From positions 1 through 52,111 of the forward strand of contig JAULBX010026108.1 in the NCBI GenBank assembly GCA_032358255.1: a DNA stretch of 52,111 nt, given 5' to 3'. Below, piece by piece: positions 8,935 through 18,871 of the stretch. Made by a program: the position numbers and the translations under genes. The stretch is from Heterotrichella gracilis (lineage: Eukaryota; Sar; Xanthophyceae; Tribonematales; Xanthonemataceae). Within the stretch, counting starts at the first letter, position 1; each line of letters begins with the position of its first letter. The notes under the pieces were generated by a model that worked only from the letters and a program-made list of their open reading frames with translations, had not been told where the DNA came from and made no database searches.

Positions 8935-11900
8935 CAGTGCCAGCGCCGCCACCACCGCCACTCCCACCCCCTGCTTCAGTGGCGACCACCTCAGCATGTC
9001 AAACAACTGCACGAAGGTGTACGGGGAAGAGTCAGGCCAATGCATACAATCAGAAATACCAATGAAAGGCGTTCCAAGGCAAATATTGCCCTGTGTTGGG
9101 GTGTAGGGTTTAGGGTTTACAGCAGCCATATGTGCACTCGGCTTTGCAAAGCTTTCTTGGCGTCATGCAGGTTCAGACATCACCTGCCAAGTCTTCAGAC
9201 ATACATAAATTCAAGCGTGCCTTCATGCCAAAAATCAAAACCCTACCTGCAGTGCCACGCACATTCTCCGCAAGGAACGCCACCCTAAACCCTAAATCCT
9301 AAACCCCTAACTAATACCCTACCTCCATTGCTGTGCGCATCCTTCAGGGGACACGCCATTCTTAATCCAAACTCTATACCTAAAACCCCTGACTAGAACC
9401 CTACCTGCAGAGCCGTGCGCATCCTCTAGGAGGCACGCCATCCCAAACCCTAAACCCGAACGTAAACCCTACCTCCAGAGCCGTGCGCATCCTCCAGGAC
9501 TCACGCCACTCGTCAAAGGAGATGCGCTGATTGGCAGTGTCCCTGAAACTGCAGAAATTCTCCTCCAGCCACTTGTCCACCATGGCCACAAGCCCAGGGG
9601 TCAGGTCTTCTGGGTCTGGGGAGTGGGGTGGGGATGGGAGGTTGTGGACATGATCCATCCTGAAGGTTGGTTCTAGGATGTAGAAAAGAATTCTTGTCCT
9701 TTACCCCACCAGCTGCAGCCACTGCTTTGCCAGGGTGTACATCCCAGGGAGCAGGTCACCTGGCTACGAGTAAATTTAATTTACTCTTAAAAGAGGGAAC
9801 TTAAAAGGGGAAAAAATACATATTGCATTTTTCAAATTAAAAGGATCCGGGCGGGTGTCATGTCTACAGCTTGTTATCCCACACGGGCAATTTGTGCTCT
9901 GTACTGGCATTGCGTACACCAATTGCACAATGTACAGTCCCCAATCGCTGCGCTGCCTAACATTGTAGGGTTGGCGCTGCAATGTAGCCACGCTTGAGCC
10001 TGCACGCACCAGCCAGGATGCAGGGTATGCAGAATGGCAGCGGAGCCACCGTTCCCCTCCCCTGCCCACCTCCCGCCCCCTCCTCACCTTGAGGAAGCGC
10101 AGCACCTCGGGGTCCGCCTGTGCCCTAGGGTTTTGCCCCAGCCCCAAAAACCTCCTCCGCCTCCCCGAGCCTCCCCAGCAATAAGCTGCACACCCCTTGC
10201 TCCAAGTTGGTGGCATGCACATGTTCGAATGTGTCGCGGGCGGCTTGAACCCCCCACGGGTTCCTGCAGTAGATTGAGTGCACCAGCTGCGCCTTGGCGA
10301 GGGCAAAGTGTGCATCCGGGGAGGCGTATAATGCGGTGGAGGAGGGGAGGGCGCGGTGCAGGGCCACCTGGGGGGAAGGGGGTATTACCTTAAAGGGTAG
10401 AATTGGTGTGGGGCATTACCTTCAAGATTAGAATTGGCGTGGGTTTGGTGAAAGGGGTGTGATATATGAAACACAGAATCTGACAGAGTGTGCTGCCCGG
10501 ATTCATCCCCGGAGTAGGCCTGTATTGAGCGAGATGGACGCTTTACACGATGGATTCCGTGCAAATACTGTCACAATACCAAATATCCTTCATTTCTGCC
10601 TTTCTGATCAGACGCTGATCAGCTCCAATGATGCATTGAGCTCTCACGAGACACTGATCAGCTCTCATGATCCACCGATCAGACACAGATCAGCTCGCAT
10701 GAGACACTGATCACCTCTACCGATCAGACACAGATCAGCTCGCATGAGACACTGATCACCTCTACCGATCAGACACTGATTAGCTCGCATGAGACAATGA
10801 TCACCTCTACCGATCAGACACTGATCAGCTCGCATGAGACAATGATCACCTCTACCGATCAGACACTGATTAGCTCGCATGAGACAATGATCACCTCTAC
10901 CAATCAGACACTGATCAGCCCGCATAAGACACCCGCTTCCAGGCCTCCGGAGCACACTTTACCTGTTTAGGGTGATGGTCCTAAACCCTAAGTCTGGGGT
11001 TTCATCAAACCCTAAACACTTAACCCTTAAACCATCCCTACCTGCTCTGCGCAGGTCAGGAACTCCAGTGCGCGTGCCAGGGTACTAACGCTAAACCCTA
11101 AACAGACCCTAAACAATCCCTACCTGCTCTGCGCAGGTCAGGAACTGCAGTGCGCGTGCCAGCAGCTCGGCCCGCTCCCCCTCGTCCCTCCCCTCGTCCC
11201 CCAGCAGGCGCTGGAGTGAGGCAAGGCCCTGAGCCCTGGGTTTGGCGTCATCAAGGGGGCGGCTCAATTGGAGAAGCGCAACATCGGGGAGGATTCCCTG
11301 GGAGAGGAGGAGGGAAACAAGCGTAAGGACGTTTTACTGAAAATGTGTACTACACAGGGCCCTGTGGGAAGGCAAACAAGCGTACGGAGATTTGGCTGAA
11401 CTGGGGTAAATGGGGCTATATATTACATAAAGGGGCTTGGAGAAGGCTCAGCAATCGCAGCAAGGGTGGTGTAGGTGGTGGGGTGCTGGCCATCATGTAC
11501 ATCATGCCCATGGTGAAGTCAAGGCAGTGTACTGTAATCAGTGATCAGAGCTCATGTGGGCTTTCTAGCAGCTGCATCGCCAATGCAGCGAGGTGCATGG
11601 GCTGCATGGGCATGTGATGGTGTCGGTTTTACAACAGACTTGGTCCGGCTAGGTGTTCAGCAACCACCCTCAAATCAATTTAAAACGCATGTTTTCTAGG
11701 GCTTTCTAGCACCTGCAAATTGCATTGAAGCCGATATTGTAGCCAATGCAGGGAGATTGGCTCTTTGATATATTTAGAATGATCCAATAAGATTAGATAT
11801 GCATCCCTAACCCTCTAATCCATATAATCCATCACTATCAAATGCCCATGCACATTCTCCCTGATCAGCATCAACAACGGAATTAAAACTTCAACACTGC

Positions 11901-12602
11901 TTCATGCATGCTTGCATTTCTTACTCTATTAGTCTGGGTGGCTAGGGTGACAGCATATTGAACATATGTCCATAGTATGGCGTGCATGGCCCAAACTGTG
12001 GACACATTTCAGTTGGGCTATGACCAATGGGCTATGCATACTAGTATAGTATGAGGCGTTGGCACATGCGCCCAACAACGGAACTACCATTGGCAAAGCT
12101 GACCAATAGCCTGCCCCTTCTTTCTTCAACCCACCTCCAGCCTCTTGTCGAGGTCAGTCATCAAGTCGCCATCCACGCTGTATGCCTCCAGCAGCCTCAC
12201 ACTAGAGCTCAGCAGTTGGCATGGACCGCCCACATCACCCCCTCCCACATGCACAGCCGCGTCGCGGTAGGACATGGCAAGGATGCGCGCGAGGTCCCTT
12301 GCGCGTGGGTCCTCTGCTGGGGTGTCGTATAGTAGTTCGAGACCCTGCTCCATCACTGGGGATATGTCCCCCGCTTCGTACAGGCGCAGCATCGCACCCA
12401 GTGCCGCATCCTTGGACCAGGTGTAATCGTCCAGGCTTACGCTGGGTTCCGGGGCAGCTGCTGCTGCGCATGCTGTGGTTATTGAGGCCCGTTGGGGTAG
12501 CGAGCGTCTGTGGGAAGGCTGCCTGACATGGGTGTGCGGTAGGTGGCATGGTATGACAAGGCCAGTCAGCCTTGGACGACCCAACAGGGCTGTCGACTCC
12601 AT
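8935..12602 (-). CDS. ARC6: ARC6/PARC6-family plastid division protein (3' end not found)
   Basis: Five exons on the - strand: 12602-12135, 11297-11124, 10367-10088, 9615-9473 and 9006-8935. The protein starts MESTALLGRPRLTG with a basic, Ser-rich transit-like leader. ARC6-family segments follow: LARILAMSYRDAAVHV, a second exon reading GILPDVALLQLSRPLDD and ending FLTCAEQ, then LEQGVCSLLLGRLGEAEE, LGLGQNPRAQADPEVLRFL, and LVAMVDKWLEENFCSFRDT. The last exon carries a hydrophobic stretch (QGVGVAVVAALAL) that suits the ARC6 transmembrane helix. ARC6 anchors the FtsZ ring at the plastid inner envelope. Exon 3 has one T too many in a T5 run (10146-10150), shifting the frame. Removing it fixes the homology but leaves a phase conflict with exon 4, so a small exon may be missed. 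The C-terminal intermembrane-space domain is not visible. Choice between ARC6 and PARC6 is uncertain. Confidence 0.75.
9244..9441 (-). repeat. three echoes of the donor end of ARC6-like exon 4
   Basis: Copies at about 9402-9441, 9331-9361 and 9244-9285 repeat the end of exon 4 (AGGATGCGCACGGCTCTGGAG in variants) followed by the donor GTAGGGTT. Separators are CCCTAAA-like on the + strand. Divergence increases with distance from the true exon. Confidence 0.8.
9705..9770 (-). repeat. old echo of ARC6-like exon 4 start
   Basis: In sense orientation, after an AGCCAG acceptor-like site, the sequence reads DLLPGMYTLAKQWLQ, matching DLTPGLVAMVDKWLE of exon 4. It ends in a stop after LVG. It lies upstream of the true exon. 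Confidence 0.55.
10608..10930. repeat. minisatellite with 45-bp unit, about 7 copies
   Basis: Units contain two or three TGATCA-like sites and the phrase CTCGCATGAGACA. Variants (TGATTAGC or TGATCAGC; CACTG or CAATG) alternate in a higher-order pattern. As 45 is a multiple of three, an open frame runs through it on the - strand (repeat CLIGRGDHCLMRANQ), but it lies in an intron of the ARC6-like gene and has no other coding support. Confidence 0.9.
11038..11090 (-). repeat. echo of the donor end of ARC6-like exon 2
   Basis: A near-identical copy of the exon 2 end plus donor (CTGACCTGCGCAGAGCAG then GTAGGG in sense) lies directly downstream of the true exon (11124-11297). The two are separated by CCCTAAAC-type sequence. 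Confidence 0.8.
11310..12125. other. first intron of the ARC6-like gene, no other gene seen
   Basis: The stretch is comparatively AT-rich, with no exon echo or gene I can identify. CTTTCTAG-type pyrimidine tracts near 11566 and 11700 are duplicated. Confidence 0.4.
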
Positions 12603-12619
12603 TGAATCGTGCAGAAAAG

Positions 12620-13700
12620 GGGATCACAAAACTGAATAACAACTCTGTCAGTCCGTCAGGCGAGTGGGTGTACTGTACGTCTGCCAGACGTGGCTCCAGT
12701 ATACAAGATGAACACTTTGCAGATTTCTGACGTGGAATGAAGGTCAACCACTTTAAAGACGCAGGACCAAAGCTGTGGACCCTTGATAACGCAAAAACAC
12801 TATGTTACTGCTACTGGGCACACAGATGAGGTTGCTGAAGCAAGGGTTGACCTTGTTCAAGTCGGTCACATTGGTTAGAATGCCCCACTGATAATTATAA
12901 GCGCGGGAAAGCTGGGTAGAAGGTGGAGTCGTGACAGGCAACGTGTGTGCAGTGCTGCATAGGCAATAGGGTGGTTTTCAACATAAGTTTTGCCTTGTAC
13001 CCGTTGTATTGGCTCAAGTTTGAGGTGCCGGGGATATCTTTGTCGCAGTTATTCAGCACTACATGGCGTAAGTTGCAAGTTGCAGATGCATGCATGCATA
13101 TGCAAAGCTTGGAAAGAAACAACTTGTTCCGTGACTGTATGAAACCGTCCAACGGTCAACCCTACTTCACCTTATCTGCGACGTTAGCTTCCTTGCAACT
13201 GTTGCAAAGCATGGGTGCGCTAACAGGGCTGCGTGTGGGGTCCATCCATGACCCCCTTCAGTCTCAGAATAAAACACCAGCATCCAGCCTGATATTGCGA
13301 AAAAGCTAATCAGGAGACTCCTGTTTTCAACAGCAGTAACTGCACCTTGCTTAGCTTGCCCTTAAACTTGACGCGGGCGTGTGCAGCCTTGTTGGAACGT
13401 CACCGTTGCAGCCAGTTAGGACCCCATGCCTGTCAAGGCATCGTGTGGCCTATGTGGCCACTCAAGGTGGATTCTGGCGCAAGGCCCCAAGGCTGCAGCT
13501 GTGTGGTGTTGGATTGCCCAGACTGAAGCTGGGTAAGAAAGGCAGGGTGGTAAATTTTGTGCTACCACCCTATATAGCTTGCAGTGCTTTAACCATTTTC
13601 ACACCTGAACTCAGTTCGAACCCCTTCTCCCCCAACCCTGTCACCCATGTTGCATGTTACCTTTGCAACATACTCCCTAACCCAGTATGTGGTTTTGTTG
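12620..13700. other. no gene recognised
   Basis: An open frame of about 120 codons on the + strand (12947-13309) has no recognisable domain or confirmed splice sites and I do not call it. The - strand part next to 12602 should hold the promoter of the ARC6-like gene. Confidence 0.3.
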
Positions 13701-13745
13701 CAAAGGCCAGCATGCGCACATCAGCGGCAACCTCAACCTTTGCAG

Positions 13746-13919
13746 GCCCTAGTACCCGCAAACAAAGCGCTGCCAAACGATGTGGACACCTCTGGAGCGT
13801 GGCAGGTGCAGGGTGGCGCTGGAGGAGGGGGAGCAGGAGGAGGTAGTGAAGGAGGGGGAGGAGGGGTACAACCACCCAGGCACACCGAGGAAGGTGGCAG
13901 CGGGGGCAGGGGAGGCGAG
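13746..13919 (+). CDS. membrane-protein gene copy 3, Gly-rich exon (partial)
   Basis: An open exon runs from TTTGCAG to GCGAG|GTACGG. It reads ALVPANKALPNDVDTSGAW, then a run of Gly with Ala, Ser and Glu, then GVQPPRHTEEGGSGGRGGE. It is the best preserved of the three Gly-rich exons and contains no stop in this frame. The KWYKEYE exon of copies 1 and 2 is not found upstream, so copy 3 is either partial or has a diverged 5' half. The Gly-rich stretch is probably a flexible linker. Confidence 0.45.
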
Positions 13920-14590
13920 GTACGGCTGGGGTTGGTGGAAAGGGGTATATGCGTGGTGGGTGAACAACCTGCAGGGTATCATATATCTGCAAACCTGCTA
14001 GGCCGATTACACCTGTACTAAAGTAGTACTAAAGTAGTATTATAGTATGACTGCAGATGTATGATACCCTGTATTGTTACTTAAAACCTGTAAACCCTAC
14101 AGAAGAAGGGTACCCAAGTGCCACTGTCGGATACTATTAGCGGCTTGACCATGCTGGACACCAGCATTAATTGCTGACACTGCAAAAAATCCCTCAGAAA
14201 CTGCTTGTAGCCCAGGTAGAGCAGGGTTTAGTACACGAGGAAACTGAAACGAGATTGTATTTAATTTTACAAGAATTTATTTATATAAACACTGCCCTAT
14301 ATGCATGCATTGCAGGGCAGGCAGGCCTGTGCATTCCGCCGAGCGTTTGGTCGCATATTGTGCTGGAGATCATCCCTGATATCCATCTACATTTAAATTG
14401 GCGGGTTGCACCATCGTCATATGCAGGCATGTCTTTTCCCATGGCATATGCCCACACCCCGCCTGCATCCGCTGCAGAACCCACTCGTAGCCTACAATGC
14501 AGCCTGTGCTATATTCTGCTGCATTACCCGCTTCCAACCGGGTTTTCCTTCCCTTTTCCCATCCTTTTACAGTGTGCGCTTCCAGTTCAG

Positions 14591-14974
14591 GGCAAAACCG
14601 TGCTTTTTCTTGTGAAGGCCTGGGGGGAGTTTTTCCAGCAGCTCACCGCACGCTTGACCGCACTGCTACTCCTTTTTGGTGCCCTATATGGGTTCCAGAT
14701 GGCGCTGAGGCAGGGAGTGGCCCTGGGAATCAAGGACGCCCTAAGCCCAGGTGACGGCAACCTGGCCACCCAGGCTGGGCTGCGATCGGAGTTGGAGACG
14801 CACCGCGCGGAGTTGCGCAAGGAATTTGGGCTGGTCGGGGAAGACATCCAGCTCTCAGGGCGGACCCTCAGGAAAGACATCCAGCTCTTGGAGAAGAGCC
14901 TGCAGAAATCTTTCAAGCTGTGGGGAGCGGCCGCGGTTGTTGTGATCGTGGTTGGCAGGAGGCCGTGGAAGTAG
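14591..14974 (+). CDS. membrane-protein gene copy 3, C-terminal exon
   Basis: An intact exon of 128 codons including the stop follows TTCCAGTTCAG. It begins GKTVLFLVKAWGEFFQQL. A hydrophobic helix (LTALLLLFGALYGFQMAL) comes next, then RQGVALGIKDALSPGDG. A charged, probably helical stretch follows (LRSELETHRAELRKEFGL and RKDIQLLEKSLQKSF). A last hydrophobic helix (WGAAAVVVIVVG) precedes a basic tail and TAG. Two membrane anchors around a coiled-coil-like segment are therefore predicted. The same exon is decayed in copies 1 and 2. I do not recognise the family. The plastid-transit-like start of copy 1 suggests a plastid membrane protein, which is inference. Confidence 0.55.
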   Translation, partial: GKTVLFLVKAWGEFFQQLTARLTALLLLFGALYGFQMALRQGVALGIKDALSPGDGNLATQAGLRSELETHRAELRKEFGLVGEDIQLSGRTLRKDIQLLEKSLQKSFKLWGAAAVVVIVVGRRPWK

Positions 14975-15172
14975 GCAAGGGCTGTCCACCAGTCCCGGGC
15001 CAGGGCTTGGTAAGTAATACGCATAAAAATAAGAACATGGTATAAAGAGTTGTGTTTTTATTTTAAAACAATGATATCAGATGGTGGCAAGCCAGCTGCG
15101 GTGGAACTGCCACTGCACTTAGGCACTGGCAGCATGACTTTTTTCACAGTCTGTGGTGGGCTGGTGGGCACA

Positions 15173-15340
15173 TGTTGGCCAACCAGCTGCGGTGGAACAG
15201 CTACTGAAGCGGGTCAGCAGGTAAAAGGAACAAAACTTGAATACCGTATGGCCAATGTAAGGCCAACGCCGAGTTGTGTTCCTATTACGCGCTGATATGA
15301 GTGCAGTAGCTGTTCCACCGGAGCTGGTTGGCCAATGTTT
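15173..15340. repeat. imperfect inverted repeat
   Basis: The arm at about 15173-15211 (TTGGCCAACCAGCTGCGGTG inside) is matched in inverse at about 15303-15340, with a few mismatches. A direct copy of part of the arm (CCAGCTGCGGTGGAAC) also lies near 15091. Confidence 0.75.
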
Positions 15341-15393
15341 GCTAATGAATAATGATACCAGCATCGATGTCTCCCCAGGAACAGTCACGCTGC

Positions 15394-15635
15394 CATGGCG
15401 CGACTCTGCAGTGTCAGCCAAGGTGCCTGGTGAAGTCTCCCATCCACACGGTTTAGTGAACGAAGTCTGTGGGCGGGCTATTCAATGTCGGATCAAGGAC
15501 CTTAAGGGATTGAGGACCTTAAGCGATTTTGAATAGCCCGCCCACAGACTTCGTTCACTAAACCGTGTGGATGGGAGACTTCACCAGGCACCCTGGGTGA
15601 CACTGTAGCCTACGGGTTTTGAGTCGCGCCATGAG
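15394..15635. repeat. foldback with a 64-bp perfect arm
   Basis: The sequence from 15421 to 15485 (GGTGCCTGGTGAAGTCTCC at its outer end, GCGGGCTATTCAA at its inner end) recurs as an exact inverse complement at 15530-15593. The loop is about 45 bp and itself contains AGGACCTTAAG twice. Outward, the pairing resumes in pieces (CAGTGTCA, then GGCGCGACTC at about 15396 and 15625). It could be a foldback or MITE-like element, or a hairpin RNA precursor. No coding frame explains it. Confidence 0.9.
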
Positions 15636-15639
15636 CAGC

Positions 15640-16540
15640 AGCTGGCAGCGTTTGAAGAGTGTGTTCAGGGCTGGGAATAGCCTGGCTAGTAGGTAGTATC
15701 GCAGGACTTTGACTCACGTGTTCAGCATAGAAATGTGTTCAGCGGGGGCCAATTATTAATATATATGCCAAGGACAACTGTTACACACACACTGTCATTG
15801 TGTCCCCTTCCAATTGGCCAGACACCCAAAATTTTGCTTTTAAAGGCGTGGCGATTTACAATGGTTTTTGGCAATGGCGCTCCCTGCCAGCCCTGTGGGA
15901 CCGTTCATCGTACAAAATGGTGTTACATAGCTGCCCGCCGGGCAGTGCCACATCGTGTTGTCAAATTGTCACTGACAATGAGTGGCCCAGGAGCCCAAGG
16001 AAATGTATATGCCGTCAGTTTAAAAGTGACTGAAAAGTAATGGATCAATTGAAATCACTCCAGATGGTGGCCATGCAACAGGATCGTGTAGTGTCAAAAA
16101 CCGCTGTGCACGCAATTCAAGTTTAGGGTGCACCCACAGTAAATGTTCAGCTTCCCAGTGCGACAATAACCCTAGCAGGGTAAAAGACCCATGGTGCATC
16201 CACACCCCAACCACACCCAACCACATCCAACTGTTTTGCATTCAATGCCGGGCGCCCAGCCGCTAGTTGTTGCAAACGCCCCGCAGGCTCACCCCAAAAC
16301 CCTCACCAAGGGTTTGAGGCCCATATGCACGCACGCCATTGACCCTCCCGAGGGTTTGGGTCTGCTGTGCACGCCCTTGTGCTCTGGCTGACCACCCGCC
16401 ATGGGGCACTGCTATACCCTTGTAAACCCCACGCCCACCGCTTTGTCAAACTCTGCTGGCAAGCGAGAGCCAGTGTGCGCCCTTGACTGTCCATGGAGGG
16501 TGGCAGTGTGCATCCATGCCCCACATGCATTGCCAGCGCT
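15640..16540. other. no gene recognised
   Basis: No supported gene. GCGCCCAGCC near 16250 and several short pieces look like very old copies of the TRAPPC2L last exon. Confidence 0.35.
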
Positions 16541-16645
16541 CGCAGGGGCACCCAGCGTGGTTGCCATCACGCGCACGCTGGCAGCGAATCCACTGGAGCT
16601 TATGGGAGCGTTCGGGGTGTAGAAAGTCGCCGATCGTGCAAACAC
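16541..16645 (-). repeat. echo of TRAPPC2L last exon
   Basis: In sense orientation this reads FYTPNAPISSSGFAASVR then TTLGAPA, matching FYTPNTPITSSAFAASVR and TTLGAPA of the true exon about 200 bp away. The frame fails upstream of it. It lies beyond the true stop in transcription order. Confidence 0.8.
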
Positions 16646-16743
16646 AGTGTGGAAGATTGCAGCGAGTCCAACACCCTTGCCAGGGTTTGGCAGCCAAGGC
16701 CAATGTACTCACGCATGCTGATTGCTGCACCGGGCATTGCTGC

Positions 16744-18091
16744 TCAAGCAGGAGCGCCCAGTGTGGTTGCGATGGCGCGCACGCTGGCTGCGAATGCACT
16801 CGAGGTGATGGGGGTGTTGGGGGTGTAGAAGGGGTTGGACACCGCATCGGCAAACGCGGTGTGGAACCTCCGGAAGATGCTGCGCATCTCCTCCTCTTGC
16901 ACCTTCACATCGGTTATGACGAGGATGAATTTGGAGCGGGTGTTTGTCACATAGCCGTACACCTTGTGGTGCTCGGTGGGGTAGAGCAACCCTAGGTAGG
17001 GTTCCGGGGTTTCGCCAGGACGCTTGGGCGCTGAGGCTGCGGGTAAGGAGGTAAGAGTTAGGGCAACTCAGAGGGTTTAGGGCAATTCAGAGAGTTTACT
17101 TCAGATGTAGCCGTACACCATGTGGTGCTCTGTGGGATACAATAACCCTAGGTAACCCTCGGTAGGATTCCCGGGTTTCGCCATGGCCGAGGCTGTGGGT
17201 GGGTGGGTGGGGAAGTTTAAAGTCCAACGGAGGGGGTGGCGTCTCAATTAGGGTAATTTGAAAGGGCCTGAGGCGAGCATAAGTGTATTGCGGGAGGAGG
17301 CGGGGGGTGAGGCTAATAAGCACGACATCTACGTGAATTCTACAAGATGTAGGGCGGGGCCTACGGCGGTATTTGCAAGCCGAATGGCCCGGCCAGCGCC
17401 TTTAAGTATTCATGCAGTTTTCCTGACAGTCACCTCTGTGCCCCAGTGCACTAGCCAGGTACCACTAGCCAGGTGGCCACAACGCACGATGCAAACACCC
17501 CCGCCTGCCCGCCACCCCGCCCCACGCGCCCCAGGTCTCTCCTCCATTGCATCCATCGCACAGTGCACAAGATGGCATTGCTGATGTCAGGACCTCCCTA
17601 GCACGATTGCACCGACAAGCATCACACCCCCCACTCCCGTCCCTCCACATGCCACCACAAGTCGGCTCTTGCAACCAAACCCACCCGCACCCCATGCCCT
17701 CCCTCATCCCCACCCTAACGTGCCCCACCTCTCTCCTCCACCGCATCCAGCGCGCAGTGCACGATGGTGTTGAACTTGAGCAGGTCGTCCGTGGGGTTGG
17801 GGGAGAACGTCTCCAAAAAGAGCGGGTTGTTCTACAAAAAGTGGGAAACAGTGGGTGGGGATAAGAGTTGGGTGGAGAAAAAGGTTGTGAGTGTCTGTTT
17901 TTTCAGCTTATAGAAGCCGAGGGAAAAAAGGGGCATGCATGCATGCATATGCACGCAACATGAGATGAAACGGCAACTGCAACCCCGTCCGTGGCGGAGA
18001 GGAAATAAAGCAAGTTTCAGGAGACTGGTGCTTCAGTCCTAACTCGGTAGTCCCGCACCTGTGGCCCAACGACTGCCGCACAGACGATCAT
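16744..18091 (-). CDS. TRAPPC2L: TRAPP complex subunit 2-like protein
   Basis: Three exons with matching phases, 18091-18059, 17831-17729 and 17036-16744, encode 142 residues, the usual length of this longin-fold subunit. The start MIVCAAVVGPQ and the segment NNPLFLETFSPNPTDDLLKF match the first strands of TRAPPC2L (MAVCIAVI..NYPLYI). Then come FNTIVHCALDAVEE, YLGLLYPTEHHKVYGYVTN, the strand SKFILVITDV, and RSIFRRFHTAFADAVSNPFY ahead of the final helix. TRAPP is a multisubunit tether and Rab exchange factor acting on ER-to-Golgi and Golgi vesicles. The gene appears intact. It is flanked and interrupted by partial copies of its own exons. It is transcribed divergently from the hexosaminidase gene, whose start codon lies about 780 bp away. 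Confidence 0.93.
17097..17190 (-). repeat. echo of TRAPPC2L last-exon start
   Basis: A copy of the acceptor-side part of exon 3 (sense GGGTTTATTGTATCCCACAG-like, encoding the LLYPTEHHKVYGY region) lies just upstream of the true exon. It is separated from it by TTTAGGG-like units at 17074-17098. Confidence 0.75.
17526..17590 (-). repeat. echo of TRAPPC2L exon 2
   Basis: The sense sequence ends GCAATGGAGGAGAGACCTGGG, against GCGGTGGAGGAGAGAGGTGGG at the true exon 2 donor. The preceding CATC-GTGCACTG part is also recognisable. It is downstream of the true exon. Confidence 0.7.
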
Positions 18092-18871
18092 GGTGCCCTT
18101 TCTCCTCCTGTCTCACATCGGGATCACCCCAGTGTTGCTATGCCACCAAAAGGAAGACAGGAGATACCCAGTTGCTGTGGCGGGCTGTGGTGGGGACCAG
18201 GTGTGGGTAAGGTTGCTGAGTGTTTGGCGAGATTGCGTCCAGGAGGTATAGACCTGTCTGCTGTGTCTAGAGCGTCTAGAGCAAAGCAGCATTGGCTGCG
18301 GGATGCAAGCGTGGAGATGCAAGCGTGGAACAGCAGATAGGAATTTCTCGTGCATACGACGGTTCGAACACGCAGTGGCAGACATTTCAAGTGTTTAAAA
18401 CACAGCAAGTAGGGTCCTTGGTTTTGAACCCAAGTGTATTACCCCCCTGCACCTTTTCCACAGGCACTAAAAGGCAAGTGAGTGTACTGTACACTACAGT
18501 GGGTACCCAAAGCAACCCGCTCACACTCCATTGTCGTGTGCCCACGTCTTTCAGCCACCAGCTACAGCGGAATGCCAGGCTTTGCTCGCACATGCATCGC
18601 CATGCCAACACATGCATTGGTCCAATGGTCCCCCATGTGAGATTACACCTCCCCTGCCAACACGCGAGGTCACGTAACATATAACCACCTTTGATTCAGA
18701 CCAACTTCAGCCACACTCAACAGCCGGAACTTCCAAGGGTCCCACCACTTCCTTGCAAGTACTTCAGTGTATGCCACAATGCATGCATGCGCCAACACCC
18801 GTCCAGCCTTGATGCTCCCCTTGGACTTCCCCTGATAGCCACACGAGTCCCATAACACACCAGCACCCGCC

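Noticed and set aside
10110..10136. 27-nt GT-AG intron to repair ARC6-like exon 3
   Set aside because: Its length is a multiple of three, so it would not restore the family frame; a single extra T in the T5 run explains the break better.
10608..10930. Possible CRISPR array, or a repeat protein encoded on the - strand
   Set aside because: Units are contiguous without unique spacers, the DNA is eukaryotic, and the tract lies within an intron whose flanking exons join in phase without it.
12947..13309. Open frame of 120 codons on the + strand
   Set aside because: No domain, splice support or second copy; could not be tied to membrane-protein copy 3.
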